A DNA stretch of 64,000 nt from Ostreococcus mediterraneus (lineage: Eukaryota > Chlorophyta > Mamiellophyceae > Mamiellales > Bathycoccaceae): the NCBI GenBank assembly GCA_012295225.1, contig WMKK01000017.1, forward strand, positions 310,001 through 374,000, written 5' to 3'. This document shows, piece by piece, positions 55,901 through 64,000 of this stretch; within the stretch, counting starts at the first letter, position 1; every line of letters starts with the position of its first letter. Under the pieces are notes generated by a model. It saw nothing but the letters and a program-made list of their open reading frames with translations, had not been told where the DNA came from and searched no databases. Made by a program: the position numbers and the translations under genes.

Positions 55901-56614
55901 GACGGCGTCGACGTATTCCTTTGACCGGCCGCGCACCACCCGCCACGCTGGTCGCTCCACAATGTTCAATAAGTGATGGTTCACCCAAAATCGCACCAGT
56001 GTACGCACAGGAAATGCCAACGCATCGTTATCGCTGCAGCTCCATATCGCGGCGCACATTGGGACGACATAATTTTCCTTGAAGAAGGCTGAATATCCCA
56101 TGCGGGACAAATATTCCCCGAGCGACGTCCCTTCAAACTCTTCCGCTCGAGCGTCTTCAAGCACGCTAGGCGCCTCGCGACCGAAACGCATAATTTCACG
56201 AATCATATTTAAAAATTTCGCGCTGAACATGTTCTTCTTTTGCGCGAAGACGCCGCGTAAGCCGAGCGACCCCCACTCGACGTTTGTCGTACTCAATGCA
56301 AAAGACATATCACTCGACTCGCTCTCCACGCCGAGCGCGCCGAACAGCCCCACCAAGTGCGGGTACGTGGTGAGATTGAACACTTGAAATCCCAAATCCA
56401 CGTTCCCACCCGCCGATGGCGAGTGCGCGGTGAGCGCGTGCCCGCCGAGGCGCGGTTCGGCTTCAAAAAGTGTAACCTTTGTCTTTGGTTTGTCGTCGTC
56501 GTCGACTTTTGCGACTTTTGCGTCGTTCGTGAGCAAGTACGCGGCAGCGAGGCCGGAAATGCCACCGCCGATGACGGCGACACGTCGCTCGGTGGCGCGC
56601 GATGCCGATGGCAT
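52940..56614 (-). CDS. FAD oxidoreductase-cyclopropane fatty acid synthase fusion with membrane tail
   Basis: 1224 aa. Residues 1-470: amine-oxidase-type FAD domain (RVAVIGGGISGLAAAYLL, later AIWSCSDNDALAFP and VWFCGAWCGYGFHEDG). Residues about 480-890: CFA synthase, an SAM methyltransferase for unsaturated acyl chains (EYHYDAGNDFYKLFLDD, VLEIGCGWGACAIRMA, SIEMLEAVGHEHLPSFF). FAD-CFAS fusions also occur in plant CPA-FAS proteins. The last 300 residues are extra: an EKAARTPDIVSV segment then hydrophobic helices (about 6-8) rich in Ala. The tail would fix the enzyme to a membrane and is not part of the classic plant fusion as far as I know. No intron is needed. Confidence 0.9.
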   Translation of the reverse strand: MPSASRATERRVAVIGGGISGLAAAYLLTNDAKVAKVDDDDKPKTKVTLFEAEPRLGGHALTAHSPSAGGNVDLGFQVFNLTTYPHLVGLFGALGVESESSDMSFALSTTNVEWGSLGLRGVFAQKKNMFSAKFLNMIREIMRFGREAPSVLEDARAEEFEGTSLGEYLSRMGYSAFFKENYVVPMCAAIWSCSDNDALAFPVRTLVRFWVNHHLLNIVERPAWRVVRGRSKEYVDAVERELEDVRTGAFVHSVTRGANGNKVIVQFAVTDAHGKKRIESEAFDDVVFACHSDQALRMLGASATEEETAALGAIKYQDNVVYLHTDETLMPHSRDAWASWNCIKGDRLGNISADKAAERSVCVTYWVNLLQNLKPGTKDVFVTLNPPRAPREGTVEHTVTLAHPLFNKDAIAAQAEIKKLQGGQRVWFCGAWCGYGFHEDGIKSAVDCVDAMLGKSSVPWIPRACDPHLNASTKCVLPLFTRACTGWLPPNARLKMILPDGTERVMSGKDADENSKTSTLTVFNQRLFLQTILRADIGLGECYMNGDFDADLYAFLDTICKGHPAANNADENTRCKPKMSADPIGVIGAVVNWIGAKMEMAAHKALSNTKEGSRKNIEYHYDAGNDFYKLFLDDTMLYSSAIHGDIHDANISVNVLDQFKTFEEQEAHLEASQYAKIDAMIARADIKAGDSVLEIGCGWGACAIRMARTKQCKVTGLTLSHEQHAEATARVAAAGLSHLIDIQICDYRDVRGTFDKVMSIEMLEAVGHEHLPSFFATVHRVLKPGGKAAIQVITMPDGRYESYCNSESDFIRAYIFPGGHLPSVGAMTNASPRGLELTSYDDIGLHYAVTLRLWRDRMMARAGRILGMGYSRKFLRMFEFYFAYCEAAFANKLIYDLQMTWTKTSDDTTQRYIEKAARTPDIVSVAVVGAIIAAYARDRQTSEMTELLATTGMFVGATVGAYLGSAVIFAAIISTISLPMMRGKKVSKVKLEEASTATGTLRERCLALSEPFANAMIAAALGVLAVKFAWTTQDFTAAKTLDIVLPAYSVGKTSAKALLHTYGACTTSRAMLASARRDQAAALGYAWSLGALALALHFDIFVVACACTVMRECHTAAKEFRAFTRTASGFPHYETAAYKVSRVFAALAAYAFVLIPALYATFATAHAAYTGDFTLASPQGALIVGYATSALAKSAYALVVQAQDAQAERAIRERILHVATSADI

Positions 56615-56775
56615 CGTGCGCGCGCGTCGGAAGTGACGTCAAAGGGGCGCGTGGCGTGCTGGCGGCTTGAAAAAGTGCATGTTCTCCACCGCGCGCGCGT
56701 TTGCATCACCGTGCGAATGCTATAGAGTCTAATGTGTTGTTTACAGGTGGCTAAAATTTCTAAAATAAATATCTG

Positions 56776-58221
56776 TCACGTCCAGACGATGTGTCGGTCT
56801 GAGGTGACTTGGTAGCGCCGTTGTTCAACGAGCCGACGCTTGACATGGTCGCATCGGAGTTCTTGGTTTGGAAACGCCGAGGCGTCAGCCACGCCGTCGT
56901 GATCGAAATCAGTCGCGCTTGACAGTGGCAAACCACCCGCGTCGTGCGTAGTAGAAGAACTTGGACCGATCCCGAGCGCGGCTTCGCCGTGATGCTTTGT
57001 TTCGAGCACGTGTTGGAGAAATCGTTCCTTGTCGGCGGTTTCGCCGCAATACGACGCCGTCACCATGTACGTGCCGTCAAACACGCCATCGGCGCCAGCG
57101 TTCGCGGTGATGAAGTTACTCGCTTCAGTGGTGCTCATGGCGTGGATGGTATGTGTGCTGGCGGATTCGGGAACAACGACGTAGTTCCAATACGATTGCT
57201 CCGGGTACTCGCCGAAATTCACCCCGGACATTTCCGCGCGTTCGCCATCGAGCCACTTGTGCACGAGATCAATGCTTCGTGCGTGCGCTGGGAAAATCAC
57301 CAATTTCGTGTTGGCGTTGCCTTGTGACTCAAATTCATTCCCGACGTCGGCGGTGACGACGCAGTCGTGCGCGCTCAACGCCTTGGTCCACACCTCTGTG
57401 GGATCGTTGAGAAACACCGTATCCGCGTCCAAAATGACCACTGGAATGCGCGCGCGTAAGAGCTCAAGTGCAGCGTGCACTTTGCGCCAACTCATCGCAT
57501 TTCTCGCCGAAGACGCATTCGGATCGGAGTAATGACGCACAAAATCGCGGTCGTAAAAACAGTCGACGCCTCGGTGGAGCTCGCACGCCTTTTGCGTCTT
57601 CTCGTCGTAGGTAAGAATGGTGATGTGCGGCAACAACGCCGGCGCCCATCGTTTGACGCTGGCAACGAGCAAAAACGTCATGCCCCACTCTTGAGGTTTG
57701 GTAAGCACCAACACCCGCGCGTCGTCGCCCGTCTTTTGCACGCGCAAAACGTGTTGGCTCAAACCAGGAACGCCTCGAGTCAACCTCGCCTGCGCGCTCG
57801 TTTCCACCCCACGCAACGTCGGCACGCGCGTGCGCAACGAAATTTTGTTCCTCTGTGACGCCTTGGATGCCAATCGCGCGCGCGCATCCGGGTCAAGGCG
57901 TTTACCGAAAAAGTTGGCGGGCAATGTTGCCGCGCCCAACGCCGCGCGCGCCGGTCTCTGCACCTCTCGTGGCGCCCTCAACGCCCCCAACGCCATCACA
58001 GACGCACACATCGCTAAAATAAACATCACTATCGCGCTCACGCCCGCGATCCGACGCAACCCGCGCTCATGTCGACGCCCACGCAGCGTAACACCATCAC
58101 TCTGCGCGCGATCGCGCGCATCATCCAGCGCCCCTACGCGCTCGACATCCACGCTCGTGCCGTACGCGTACGACGTCGACGTCGAGACGATGTTTTCGCG
58201 TTCGCCCGCGCCGCGCGTCAT
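56776..58221 (-). CDS. Golgi-type nucleotide-diphospho-sugar transferase (PF03407/GT77-like)
   Basis: 481 aa from the ATG at 58221. A single N-terminal signal anchor (GVSAIVMFILAMCASVMALG) gives a type II Golgi topology. The catalytic region includes VLVLTKPQEWGMTFLLVASV, HRGVDCFYDRDFVRHYS and IPVVILDADTVFLNDPTEVW, where DAD is the metal-binding DxD motif. Later YPEQSYWNYVVVP resembles the family end. These enzymes add arabinose or galactose to cell-surface glycans in plants. Here it is divergent from two tandem sulfotransferases, so the three could modify the same polysaccharide. Sugar specificity is unknown. Confidence 0.83.
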   Translation of the reverse strand: MTRGAGERENIVSTSTSYAYGTSVDVERVGALDDARDRAQSDGVTLRGRRHERGLRRIAGVSAIVMFILAMCASVMALGALRAPREVQRPARAALGAATLPANFFGKRLDPDARARLASKASQRNKISLRTRVPTLRGVETSAQARLTRGVPGLSQHVLRVQKTGDDARVLVLTKPQEWGMTFLLVASVKRWAPALLPHITILTYDEKTQKACELHRGVDCFYDRDFVRHYSDPNASSARNAMSWRKVHAALELLRARIPVVILDADTVFLNDPTEVWTKALSAHDCVVTADVGNEFESQGNANTKLVIFPAHARSIDLVHKWLDGERAEMSGVNFGEYPEQSYWNYVVVPESASTHTIHAMSTTEASNFITANAGADGVFDGTYMVTASYCGETADKERFLQHVLETKHHGEAALGIGPSSSTTHDAGGLPLSSATDFDHDGVADASAFPNQELRCDHVKRRLVEQRRYQVTSDRHIVWT

Positions 58222-58397
58222 CGCTCGCCGCCGCCTCGCGCGTCGCAAAGTGTCGCGAAGGTTGATTTTCAAGCATCACCCTCGAGCGCCAGTGACACTT
58301 GGGTGTTACACCGCGATCGCGCGTCACTCTGCGCCGCACGCACCGTGCCGTACGCGCCGTGAGCATCGAACGCACCGAACACCATCAGACGCGAGCG

Positions 58398-59864
58398 ATG
58401 CGCGCTGAGACGCGCCGAGCCGAGCGCGAGCGCGCGACGTTATTAGCGAATGACGCGTCTGTGATCGCGTCAGCGTCGAGCGCATCGTTCGGTGCGCGAG
58501 ACGTTGAAGGCGGTTCGGCGCCGATGACGCGCGTTGGACGAGGTCAAGCGCGCACGAATGCGACAACGGTGGTTGGATCTTTCGTTGGAGGCGCGTGCGC
58601 GGTGCTCGCGATGGCGTACGGGGTCGTATTGAGTTCGAACGCGTCGGCTCGGGGATCGTCGGCGGCGCTGGGCGTCGCGAGCGTCGAGGTAAACGGGGGC
58701 GCCGTCGAGGTAAACGGGGGCGCCGTAGACGCCGCGCCGTCAGTGGTGGAGTTTGTGAAGCCGTTTGCGGGGCATTTTAAGTCGATTGGTGATTGGCCCG
58801 AGGAATACATGGTGCCCGTGCACCCGGCGGCAGCGCTCGGGAAGTGGCACCCAGCGGGACGCTTGGGCTCGTGGGCGCACCCAAACCAGCAAGAAATCAA
58901 CACGTTTATCAACGATTGGAGCGCGAAGAGCGTCGCGGAGATGCCGCACGCGACGTATACAGTGCCGCCAAGTGGCAAGGCGAAGGCAGTGCGCGCGGTG
59001 AATGGGACGCCAATGTTTTATAACTTTGTGCACGTGCCCAAGGCGGGCGGGACGTACTTTAGCGTATTCATGTCCCACGCCATGGAAAAGAGTGGCGAGA
59101 GACACGGATATCCGTATCCGATGAACGCGGCGCCGTTCAATTCATGGATTACGCTTCCTTTGGTTGATTTATCGCAGAATAACGTGATGAAGACGGCGGA
59201 GCACTATCGAACGCGCGAACCGGCGCAATACTTCGCCACGGAGACGCTCAGGACGCAATACGCCGCGGGCAAACGCTTATTCGGCAAAGGTCAATACGGC
59301 ATGGGTATGTGCGACGACATGGAAGTGCCGTGCGTGTATCTCACTGTCTTACGTGACCCAGTGGAGAGATATCTAAGCCATTACAAGTATTCGTGCTTGA
59401 ACGGCGCCGAAGGCCGCGCGCAGTGGCTCGACGAATGGAAAAAGCAAGGCGCGTGTCCACTCGACCCGATCGAATTCATGGACCACCTCGGACCAAACTT
59501 GGATTGGATCGTACAAATCGCCCCGGGCACGGCCACAGACCCTGCGGTCCACGTGGCCAAAGCCAAGGCGAACTTGGGCAGCGCGTGCTTCCGATACCTG
59601 TTGATGGAACAATACCAAGACGGGTTGAACAAAATGCGCTCCACTTTTAGCGATTTCGAAGGCGTGCACGACGTCACCGACCCGCACATGATGAATCCAA
59701 GCAAGCCCATGAGTGCTGACACCAAGGCTCGCTACGACAAGTACATGGCCAACGCGACGATTATGGAAACCATCGTGGCTAGACACAAGCACATGAAGGA
59801 GGTGTACGACTACGCCGTCGCGCACTACGAATCGCATTGGGCGAGCCCGATTGCGACGTGCTGA
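58398..59864 (+). CDS. Golgi sulfotransferase (Sulfotransfer_2 type), copy 1
   Basis: 488 aa from the ATG at 58398. A signal anchor near residues 60-85 (VVGSFVGGACAVLAMAYGVV) is followed by a 21-bp perfect direct duplication (58686-58706, 58707-58727) that repeats VEVNGGA. The sulfotransferase domain has the 5'-phosphosulfate loop FVHVPKAGGTYFSVF and the 3'-phosphate site LTVLRDPVERYLSHYKYS. It is a PAPS-dependent enzyme, most like heparan-type 2-O-sulfotransferases of eukaryotic glycans. About 40% of its positions look identical to the tandem copy at 60190 across the aligned core (by eye). A TGTAA at 59889 lies shortly after the stop. Confidence 0.87.
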   Translation: MRAETRRAERERATLLANDASVIASASSASFGARDVEGGSAPMTRVGRGQARTNATTVVGSFVGGACAVLAMAYGVVLSSNASARGSSAALGVASVEVNGGAVEVNGGAVDAAPSVVEFVKPFAGHFKSIGDWPEEYMVPVHPAAALGKWHPAGRLGSWAHPNQQEINTFINDWSAKSVAEMPHATYTVPPSGKAKAVRAVNGTPMFYNFVHVPKAGGTYFSVFMSHAMEKSGERHGYPYPMNAAPFNSWITLPLVDLSQNNVMKTAEHYRTREPAQYFATETLRTQYAAGKRLFGKGQYGMGMCDDMEVPCVYLTVLRDPVERYLSHYKYSCLNGAEGRAQWLDEWKKQGACPLDPIEFMDHLGPNLDWIVQIAPGTATDPAVHVAKAKANLGSACFRYLLMEQYQDGLNKMRSTFSDFEGVHDVTDPHMMNPSKPMSADTKARYDKYMANATIMETIVARHKHMKEVYDYAVAHYESHWASPIATC

Positions 59865-60189
59865 CCGTCACCGCGCGCTTCAAACCATTGTAAAACAATC
59901 ACATCTTACATAGTAAACTCCATGACGTCTCCATCGCCCTCGCGCTCGCTCGAAGACGACAAAGACCAACGTCGTCTTAAAACGCGTAACACCATCGGCT
60001 TCAGCCGACATAATCACGCGCGCGCGCACACGCGCGACCGACGACCCGTCCGCGCCATCGCGCCATCGTCACAAAACGCACGCAGTCGTCGTCTCTAGAC
60101 GCGTCGCGAGCGGGTCATTCGACGACGCGACGCGCATACCGCATCAAGTTTCAATTTCGCTGTGATCCAACACCCAACACTCGCGTTTG
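59865..60189. promoter_or_regulatory. Intergenic region between tandem sulfotransferases
   Basis: A TGTAA word (59889-59893) follows copy 1 by 25 bp and is a plausible poly(A) signal. CG-alternating stretches lie near 60015-60035. The rest should be the promoter of copy 2. No RNA gene or conserved repeat is seen. Confidence 0.4.
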
Positions 60190-61629
60190 ATGACGATGCG
60201 CGCCGCCGAACGCGCTCCGCTGATCGCACCGGGCGCATCGAGCATCGAAGACATCGACGTTGAGTGCATTCGTCGCGAGGAAACGCAATCGCACGCGTCG
60301 ACGTCGACGTCGGCGTGGGGTAGAGTTGGACGCGTCGCCGGAGCGGTGGTCGTCGCGAGCGTCGCGTTCGCGGGTTCAGTGGCGGTCGTCGCGCACGCCC
60401 GCGCGCCTGTGGCGGCATCGATGCCGCAACTCCCGCGGCTTGGCGGTACGAGCGAGTGGCGGCGAATGGTTTCCCGTGGAGAAGTGTCGAGGAACGATTT
60501 GAACATGGCGGCGCGCGTACCAGAGAAGACGTGCTCGGCGACGCCTTTGACGAATGACGCGAATGATTATTTCATCAAGAAAACCATCGACGCCTTGCCC
60601 GATCTTGCGGCGAGATTAGGAACGCGTGGTGGTGATTTCCCGCATTCGTACGATCATCACGAGGTTGAAGCCGGGTTTATGACGGGGACGAATAACGCGC
60701 GCGAGGAATCGCCCTACGCGCTTCCGAGCGGTGGATACGTCAAGAAGATTAAACAGCACGGCGACCGAGCGATGGTGTATCATTTCATACACATCCCTAA
60801 AGCGGGTGGGACGTATTTTAATGAAGTCTTGGCGAATGTGATGCGTTCGTTGAATAACAAATTTGGTTCGGCGACCCCGGGTGCCGGCGCCGGCGGCGTG
60901 TACGCGAACTGGATCACCAATCCGTTGTTAGACGCCACGGCGCATGGGGTGTTCCAAACGACGCATTACATGCTTAACAAGTCTGCACCTTTTGGTACGG
61001 CTAAACTCGCCCGAGATTACGCCTTGGGACGTCGGATGTTTTCTAAAGGTTCATTCAACATGGGCTTGTGTTCGGCGACAGATGCGCCGTGTATGTACTT
61101 GACCGTATTGCGTAATCCATTCGATCGCTTCATGAGCCATTACAAGTATTCATGCTTGGAAGGAGCGGAAGAGCGCGCGTTGTGGTTACCAGAATGGAAG
61201 GCGAAGGGTGAGTGCCCACTCGATCCGTTGCAGTGGTTTCAATACACGCAAGGCGACGACTGGACGCACTTGCTAGCGCCAGGTGCGTACCCGCGTGATA
61301 GCGAATGCCACGTGGAAACCGTCAAGGCTAATTTAAAGTCCGGGTGCATGCGGTATTTATTGACGGAAAAGTTAGCCGACGGGTTGACAAAGATGCGCGA
61401 TCACTTGCCAGACTTTGCCGGGTTGAATGTCAACAGTTTGAAGTCGTTATTTACCAACGGAAGCGCGTCGCGCCTAACGCCCGCGCTCAAGGCGAGACTC
61501 GATCGGTACACTTCGGATGAAGACATGATGAATCGAATCAAGAAAAGCATGATTCATCAATTTAAGGTTTACGATCACGCCGTGGAGAATTACGAGGCGC
61601 AGTGGAACCGACCGCTTGAGACGTGCTAG
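60190..61629 (+). CDS. Golgi sulfotransferase (Sulfotransfer_2 type), copy 2
   Basis: 479 aa from the ATG at 60190. An N-terminal anchor (GAVVVASVAFAGSVAVVAHA) precedes the domain. PAPS loops: FIHIPKAGGTYFNEV and LTVLRNPFDRFMSHYKYSCL. It shares with copy 1 the blocks MGLC, CPLDP and a C-terminal ENYEAQWNRPLETC (HYESHWASPIATC in copy 1). Copy 1 and copy 2 lie head to tail, 325 bp apart, so they come from a tandem duplication. The N-terminal stems are unrelated, so the duplication is not recent or the stems evolve fast. Substrate glycan is unknown. Confidence 0.87.
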   Translation: MTMRAAERAPLIAPGASSIEDIDVECIRREETQSHASTSTSAWGRVGRVAGAVVVASVAFAGSVAVVAHARAPVAASMPQLPRLGGTSEWRRMVSRGEVSRNDLNMAARVPEKTCSATPLTNDANDYFIKKTIDALPDLAARLGTRGGDFPHSYDHHEVEAGFMTGTNNAREESPYALPSGGYVKKIKQHGDRAMVYHFIHIPKAGGTYFNEVLANVMRSLNNKFGSATPGAGAGGVYANWITNPLLDATAHGVFQTTHYMLNKSAPFGTAKLARDYALGRRMFSKGSFNMGLCSATDAPCMYLTVLRNPFDRFMSHYKYSCLEGAEERALWLPEWKAKGECPLDPLQWFQYTQGDDWTHLLAPGAYPRDSECHVETVKANLKSGCMRYLLTEKLADGLTKMRDHLPDFAGLNVNSLKSLFTNGSASRLTPALKARLDRYTSDEDMMNRIKKSMIHQFKVYDHAVENYEAQWNRPLETC

Positions 61630-61719
61630 TGCGCAAACGTTTACGTTTAGCTTGTCAAAATCAATTTAACAAAGTTCTAGAAATCTATTGAAGCGATAGT
61701 ACAGTAACCAAACGAATGC

Positions 61720-63071
61720 TTACACGGATTGCGACATCATCGCGCTTCTGGCGCCCTCGGCGTAGGCTTGTGAGCGAATATCAGCGACGGAATGTCCGCC
61801 TCCTCGAAATGAGATGTACACCCATCGAATACTCAGAAGTGACAACCCCGCGTCCACCATGAACAGAGACATGACAACCGCGTGGAAGATACCGAGAATT
61901 TTACTCTTTGCGAGTGCCTTGTCCAAATTGAGCACGCCACACAACGACCACTCTTGTTTGTCGAAACCGGGTGGCGCGAGAGACGCGTATACCACAAAGG
62001 CAATGTGCAGCAAGAACATGAGGAAAAACCACATAAATCCGAGCGCGCGGTCGCGCTTGCACGAATTATACAAGCGCTTGTACCACAGCGTGTATGCCCC
62101 TGGCACGCCACACACAAGATAGATGAAGGCCATCAAAAAAGACGCGAACTGCCCATCCGTGAAGAGTCTCGCCGTGGCGACGAACATGTTCCCAAGCAAG
62201 GCGAGTGCTAAAATGCAATACGCCGCGTAGCACATGCGCACAGCTCGCGCGTGATGCGAGGGAATCTCTTCACCAATATTGTGGTACGCAACAGGGTAGC
62301 ATTTTAATGGCCAGTTGGGTGACTTGCCTCCGTCGCCGCCGCCGCCGTTGCGTTCGCGCAACTCCAAATCGCGCTCTCTGCGCAAAATCTCCGCCTCTCG
62401 TCGATCCAAATCACGCTGCTGCGCCGCAAGCGCAGCCGACATGGCCTCGCCTCCACCCATGACCGGCGCGCTCGACGCACCGCTGAATCCGCCAAAGGCG
62501 CTCTTCAACGCCGCCGACGCGCTCGAAGCGAATCCGCCCGAAGGCGCCGCCTCTCGCTTCCCAAATGCACTCTGCCCCGTCGCTGGTTGCGCCGCTGGTT
62601 CTGCGTACGCTTGAACATCATATGCCCCAAATGTCGATCCCGGATTCACCGGCTCAGGCACACTCGCGGCGACGCGGCTCGCCGGCGCGAACGCGCGCGG
62701 CGCCTCTGGCATGGGCACCTCTGGCAACGCCTCCGCGAACGCGCTCACGCCTTGCCCAACGCCCGCACCCGCGCTCTCGAATGGGTTACTAAACTCTTCC
62801 TCCGCAGCGCTCGTCACTTGCGCGCGTGGAGCATCCTGTGTGCGCGTCGTCGGCGTCATCCGCGTCGTCGGTCAGAAAAGTTCCGATGAGATCTGAAACT
62901 GCACTCTCGCTCTCAGCGCCTCGCGCGCGCGACGCGCGCGCACCGCTCGCGAACGCACGCCACGAACGCATTCGCGCACACCCAACCTACCTGTCGCGCG
63001 AACGGATTGACGCGCGCATCGATGCCGGAGCTCGCGAATGCCCCTGAAGGGGTCTCAAACGGATTACTCAT
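61720..63071 (-). CDS. SCAMP: Secretory carrier-associated membrane protein (SCAMP), two exons
   Basis: Exon 1 62991-63071 (MSNPFETPSGAFASSGIDAR...), intron 62836-62990 (GTAGGT...CACAG, CTGAC in the middle), exon 2 61720-62835; 398 aa. The protein has NPF motifs (three, SNPFETP, VNPFAR, SNPFESA) for EH-domain binding, a long Ala/Gly linker and a coiled coil (QQRDLDRREAEILRRERDLE). Four membrane spans follow, with NWPLKCYPVAYHNIGEEIP before the first. SCAMPs recycle membrane between trans-Golgi, endosome and surface. The splice sites join two in-frame NPF-rich exons, which supports the model. The 5' end lies 185 bp from the SET gene. Confidence 0.92.
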
Positions 63072-63256
63072 CGTTTCCCTCGCGCGTGCGCGTCGCACGT
63101 CGCGCCCGTCGCCGCTCGGAGATGCACGCGCGCGAACTCAACGAGTACGCGCGCGCCGTCGTCGTTCGCTCGTCGCGTCGGTCGCGCCCGAGAGCCGTCG
63201 CACGTCGAGGAATAACGCGCGGTGTGCTCGGAAGATGCCTCAGATCGCCGCGCACG

Positions 63257-64000
63257 ATGGGCTACAGCGAGCGGCTCCAGAACCTCCTTAGCTCGGATCC
63301 GCTGACGACGGACGCGTGGGTGCAATGCGATTCGTGCCAAGTGTGGCGTCGCGTGCCGTTCACGGTGGCGGAGCGCTTGGGGGATAATCAAGCGTGGTTT
63401 TGTCATCAGAATTTCGACCAGAATTTCTCAACGTGCGAAGACCCGCAAGAGCTCGAGGATGACGAGATTGATGTGCTCATGCAAGCGCAGGAAAAAGCGG
63501 CGTCGAGGCCGCGCGGTGGAGCTGGGAGTAAGTCGAAAGTGCCGTCGAATGAGTGGTTTAGGATTACGCGAAACATTTTCACCCATCGACCGCCAAAGAC
63601 GGTGACGGAAGATGACGTGATGATTTGCTCGTGCGTCGTAGAAGATGGCGTGGGGTGTGGAGCCGATTGTTTGAATAGGCTCGTGCTCGCGGAATGCGAT
63701 CCGGCGTATTGCCCGTGTGGAACGGCGTGTCAGAATCAGCGATTTAGTCGTCGGAAGTTTAAAGAAACGGCGGTGGAACGCACGGGGAAGAAAGGACACG
63801 GTTTATTCGCTAAAGAACACATCAAGGCTGGGGAATTCATTTTGGAGTATCTAGGTGAGGTGTTACACGAAGAGGACTACGCGATGCGTAAGGAACGCTA
63901 TCAAGAAGAGGGACGGTCGCACTATTATTTCATGACGTTGTCGAGTAGCGAAACCATCGACGCGACAATTCGGGGTAACAGTGGGCGGTTTCTCAACCAC
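63257..64000 (+). CDS. CW-AWS-SET histone methyltransferase, partial (right edge)
   Basis: 248 codons are visible with no stop, so the C-terminus is outside the window. Residues about 15-60 are a CW zinc finger (WVQCDSCQVWRRVPF, later WFCHQNF and STCEDPQE). The AWS domain is at about 130-165 (MICSCVVEDGVGCGADC, then CPCGTACQNQRFSRRKF). The SET domain starts near 170 (GHGLFAKEHIKAGEFILEYL) and is cut shortly after GNSGRFLNH, part of the SAM site. The CW-AWS-SET order is that of plant ASHH2/SDG8, an H3K36 methyltransferase. The gene shares a 185-bp 5' region with SCAMP. Confidence 0.9.
   Translation, partial: MGYSERLQNLLSSDPLTTDAWVQCDSCQVWRRVPFTVAERLGDNQAWFCHQNFDQNFSTCEDPQELEDDEIDVLMQAQEKAASRPRGGAGSKSKVPSNEWFRITRNIFTHRPPKTVTEDDVMICSCVVEDGVGCGADCLNRLVLAECDPAYCPCGTACQNQRFSRRKFKETAVERTGKKGHGLFAKEHIKAGEFILEYLGEVLHEEDYAMRKERYQEEGRSHYYFMTLSSSETIDATIRGNSGRFLNH

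Noticed and set aside
1-64000. tRNA, rRNA, snRNA, transposon and virus-like elements
   Set aside because: I looked for tRNA T-loop words (GTTCGAATCC type) in non-coding DNA, U1/U2/U4/U5/U6 signatures, terminal repeats, transposase and polymerase motifs. The few T-loop-like words lie in coding sequence or lack an acceptor stem; nothing else matched.

Overview
The window is nuclear DNA from a very compact, GC-rich green picoalga, most likely a mamiellophyte of the Ostreococcus/Micromonas/Bathycoccus type. The evidence is the high gene density with start codons of divergent neighbours sometimes only about 10 bp apart, mostly intron-less genes, and many products with plastid transit peptides (CYP38, OR, MinE, SAT, quinolinate synthase, a desaturase, a lumenal FKBP). 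Eukaryotic genes (eIF1, eL30, DDM1, Listerin, UFD2, SCAMP, a SET-domain methyltransferase) sit beside them. I see no transposon, virus-like element, CRISPR array, tRNA or rRNA. Species assignment is inference.

Layout. 1-14 kb: a DUF1997 plastid protein cut by the left edge, a RING protein, CYP38, a C3HC zinc-finger protein, the UFD2-type E4 ligase (two exons), an ITPase, an unrecognised 860-aa protein, cyclophilin H, eIF1 (two exons) and an S1-domain protein. 14-22 kb: serine acetyltransferase, the carotenoid regulator OR, SufE-NadA quinolinate synthase, a lumenal FKBP, a 54-aa twin-cysteine protein that resembles complex I assembly factor NDUFAF8, and RTF2. 21.6-22.4 kb is the largest gene-poor stretch, AT-rich, with repeats. 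22-34 kb: NVL/Rix7 AAA ATPase, DDM1/LSH remodeller, MinE, a zinc-finger RG-rich protein, a membrane GH16 protein lacking both catalytic glutamates, eL30 (two exons), and a plastid alpha/beta hydrolase.

34-49.5 kb: Listerin (two exons), a probable SHLD2-like OB-fold protein, a DUF4200 coiled-coil protein of the CCDC42/CFAP73 type, an ERMP1-like M28 peptidase, a GUCD1-like protein, a mitochondrial-carrier-family protein and a methyl-end desaturase. 49.7-64 kb: a MAP3K-epsilon-like kinase with armadillo repeats, a giant FAD-oxidoreductase/cyclopropane-fatty-acid-synthase fusion, a glycosyltransferase followed by two tandem sulfotransferases (a small glycan-decoration cluster), SCAMP (two exons) and a CW-AWS-SET histone methyltransferase cut by the right edge.

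Common themes: three prolyl isomerases (CYP38, CypH, FKBP), three ubiquitin ligases or candidates (RING, UFD2, LTN1), plastid biogenesis (OR, MinE, CYP38), and chromatin (DDM1, SET). Six introns can be placed from the sequence. All follow a short first exon and all carry a CTGAC branch-point-like motif. A recurring non-coding module (GACCAATCATGACTCAA with a nearby GAGTCCCT) occurs in three separate intergenic regions and is the most unusual non-coding signal here.
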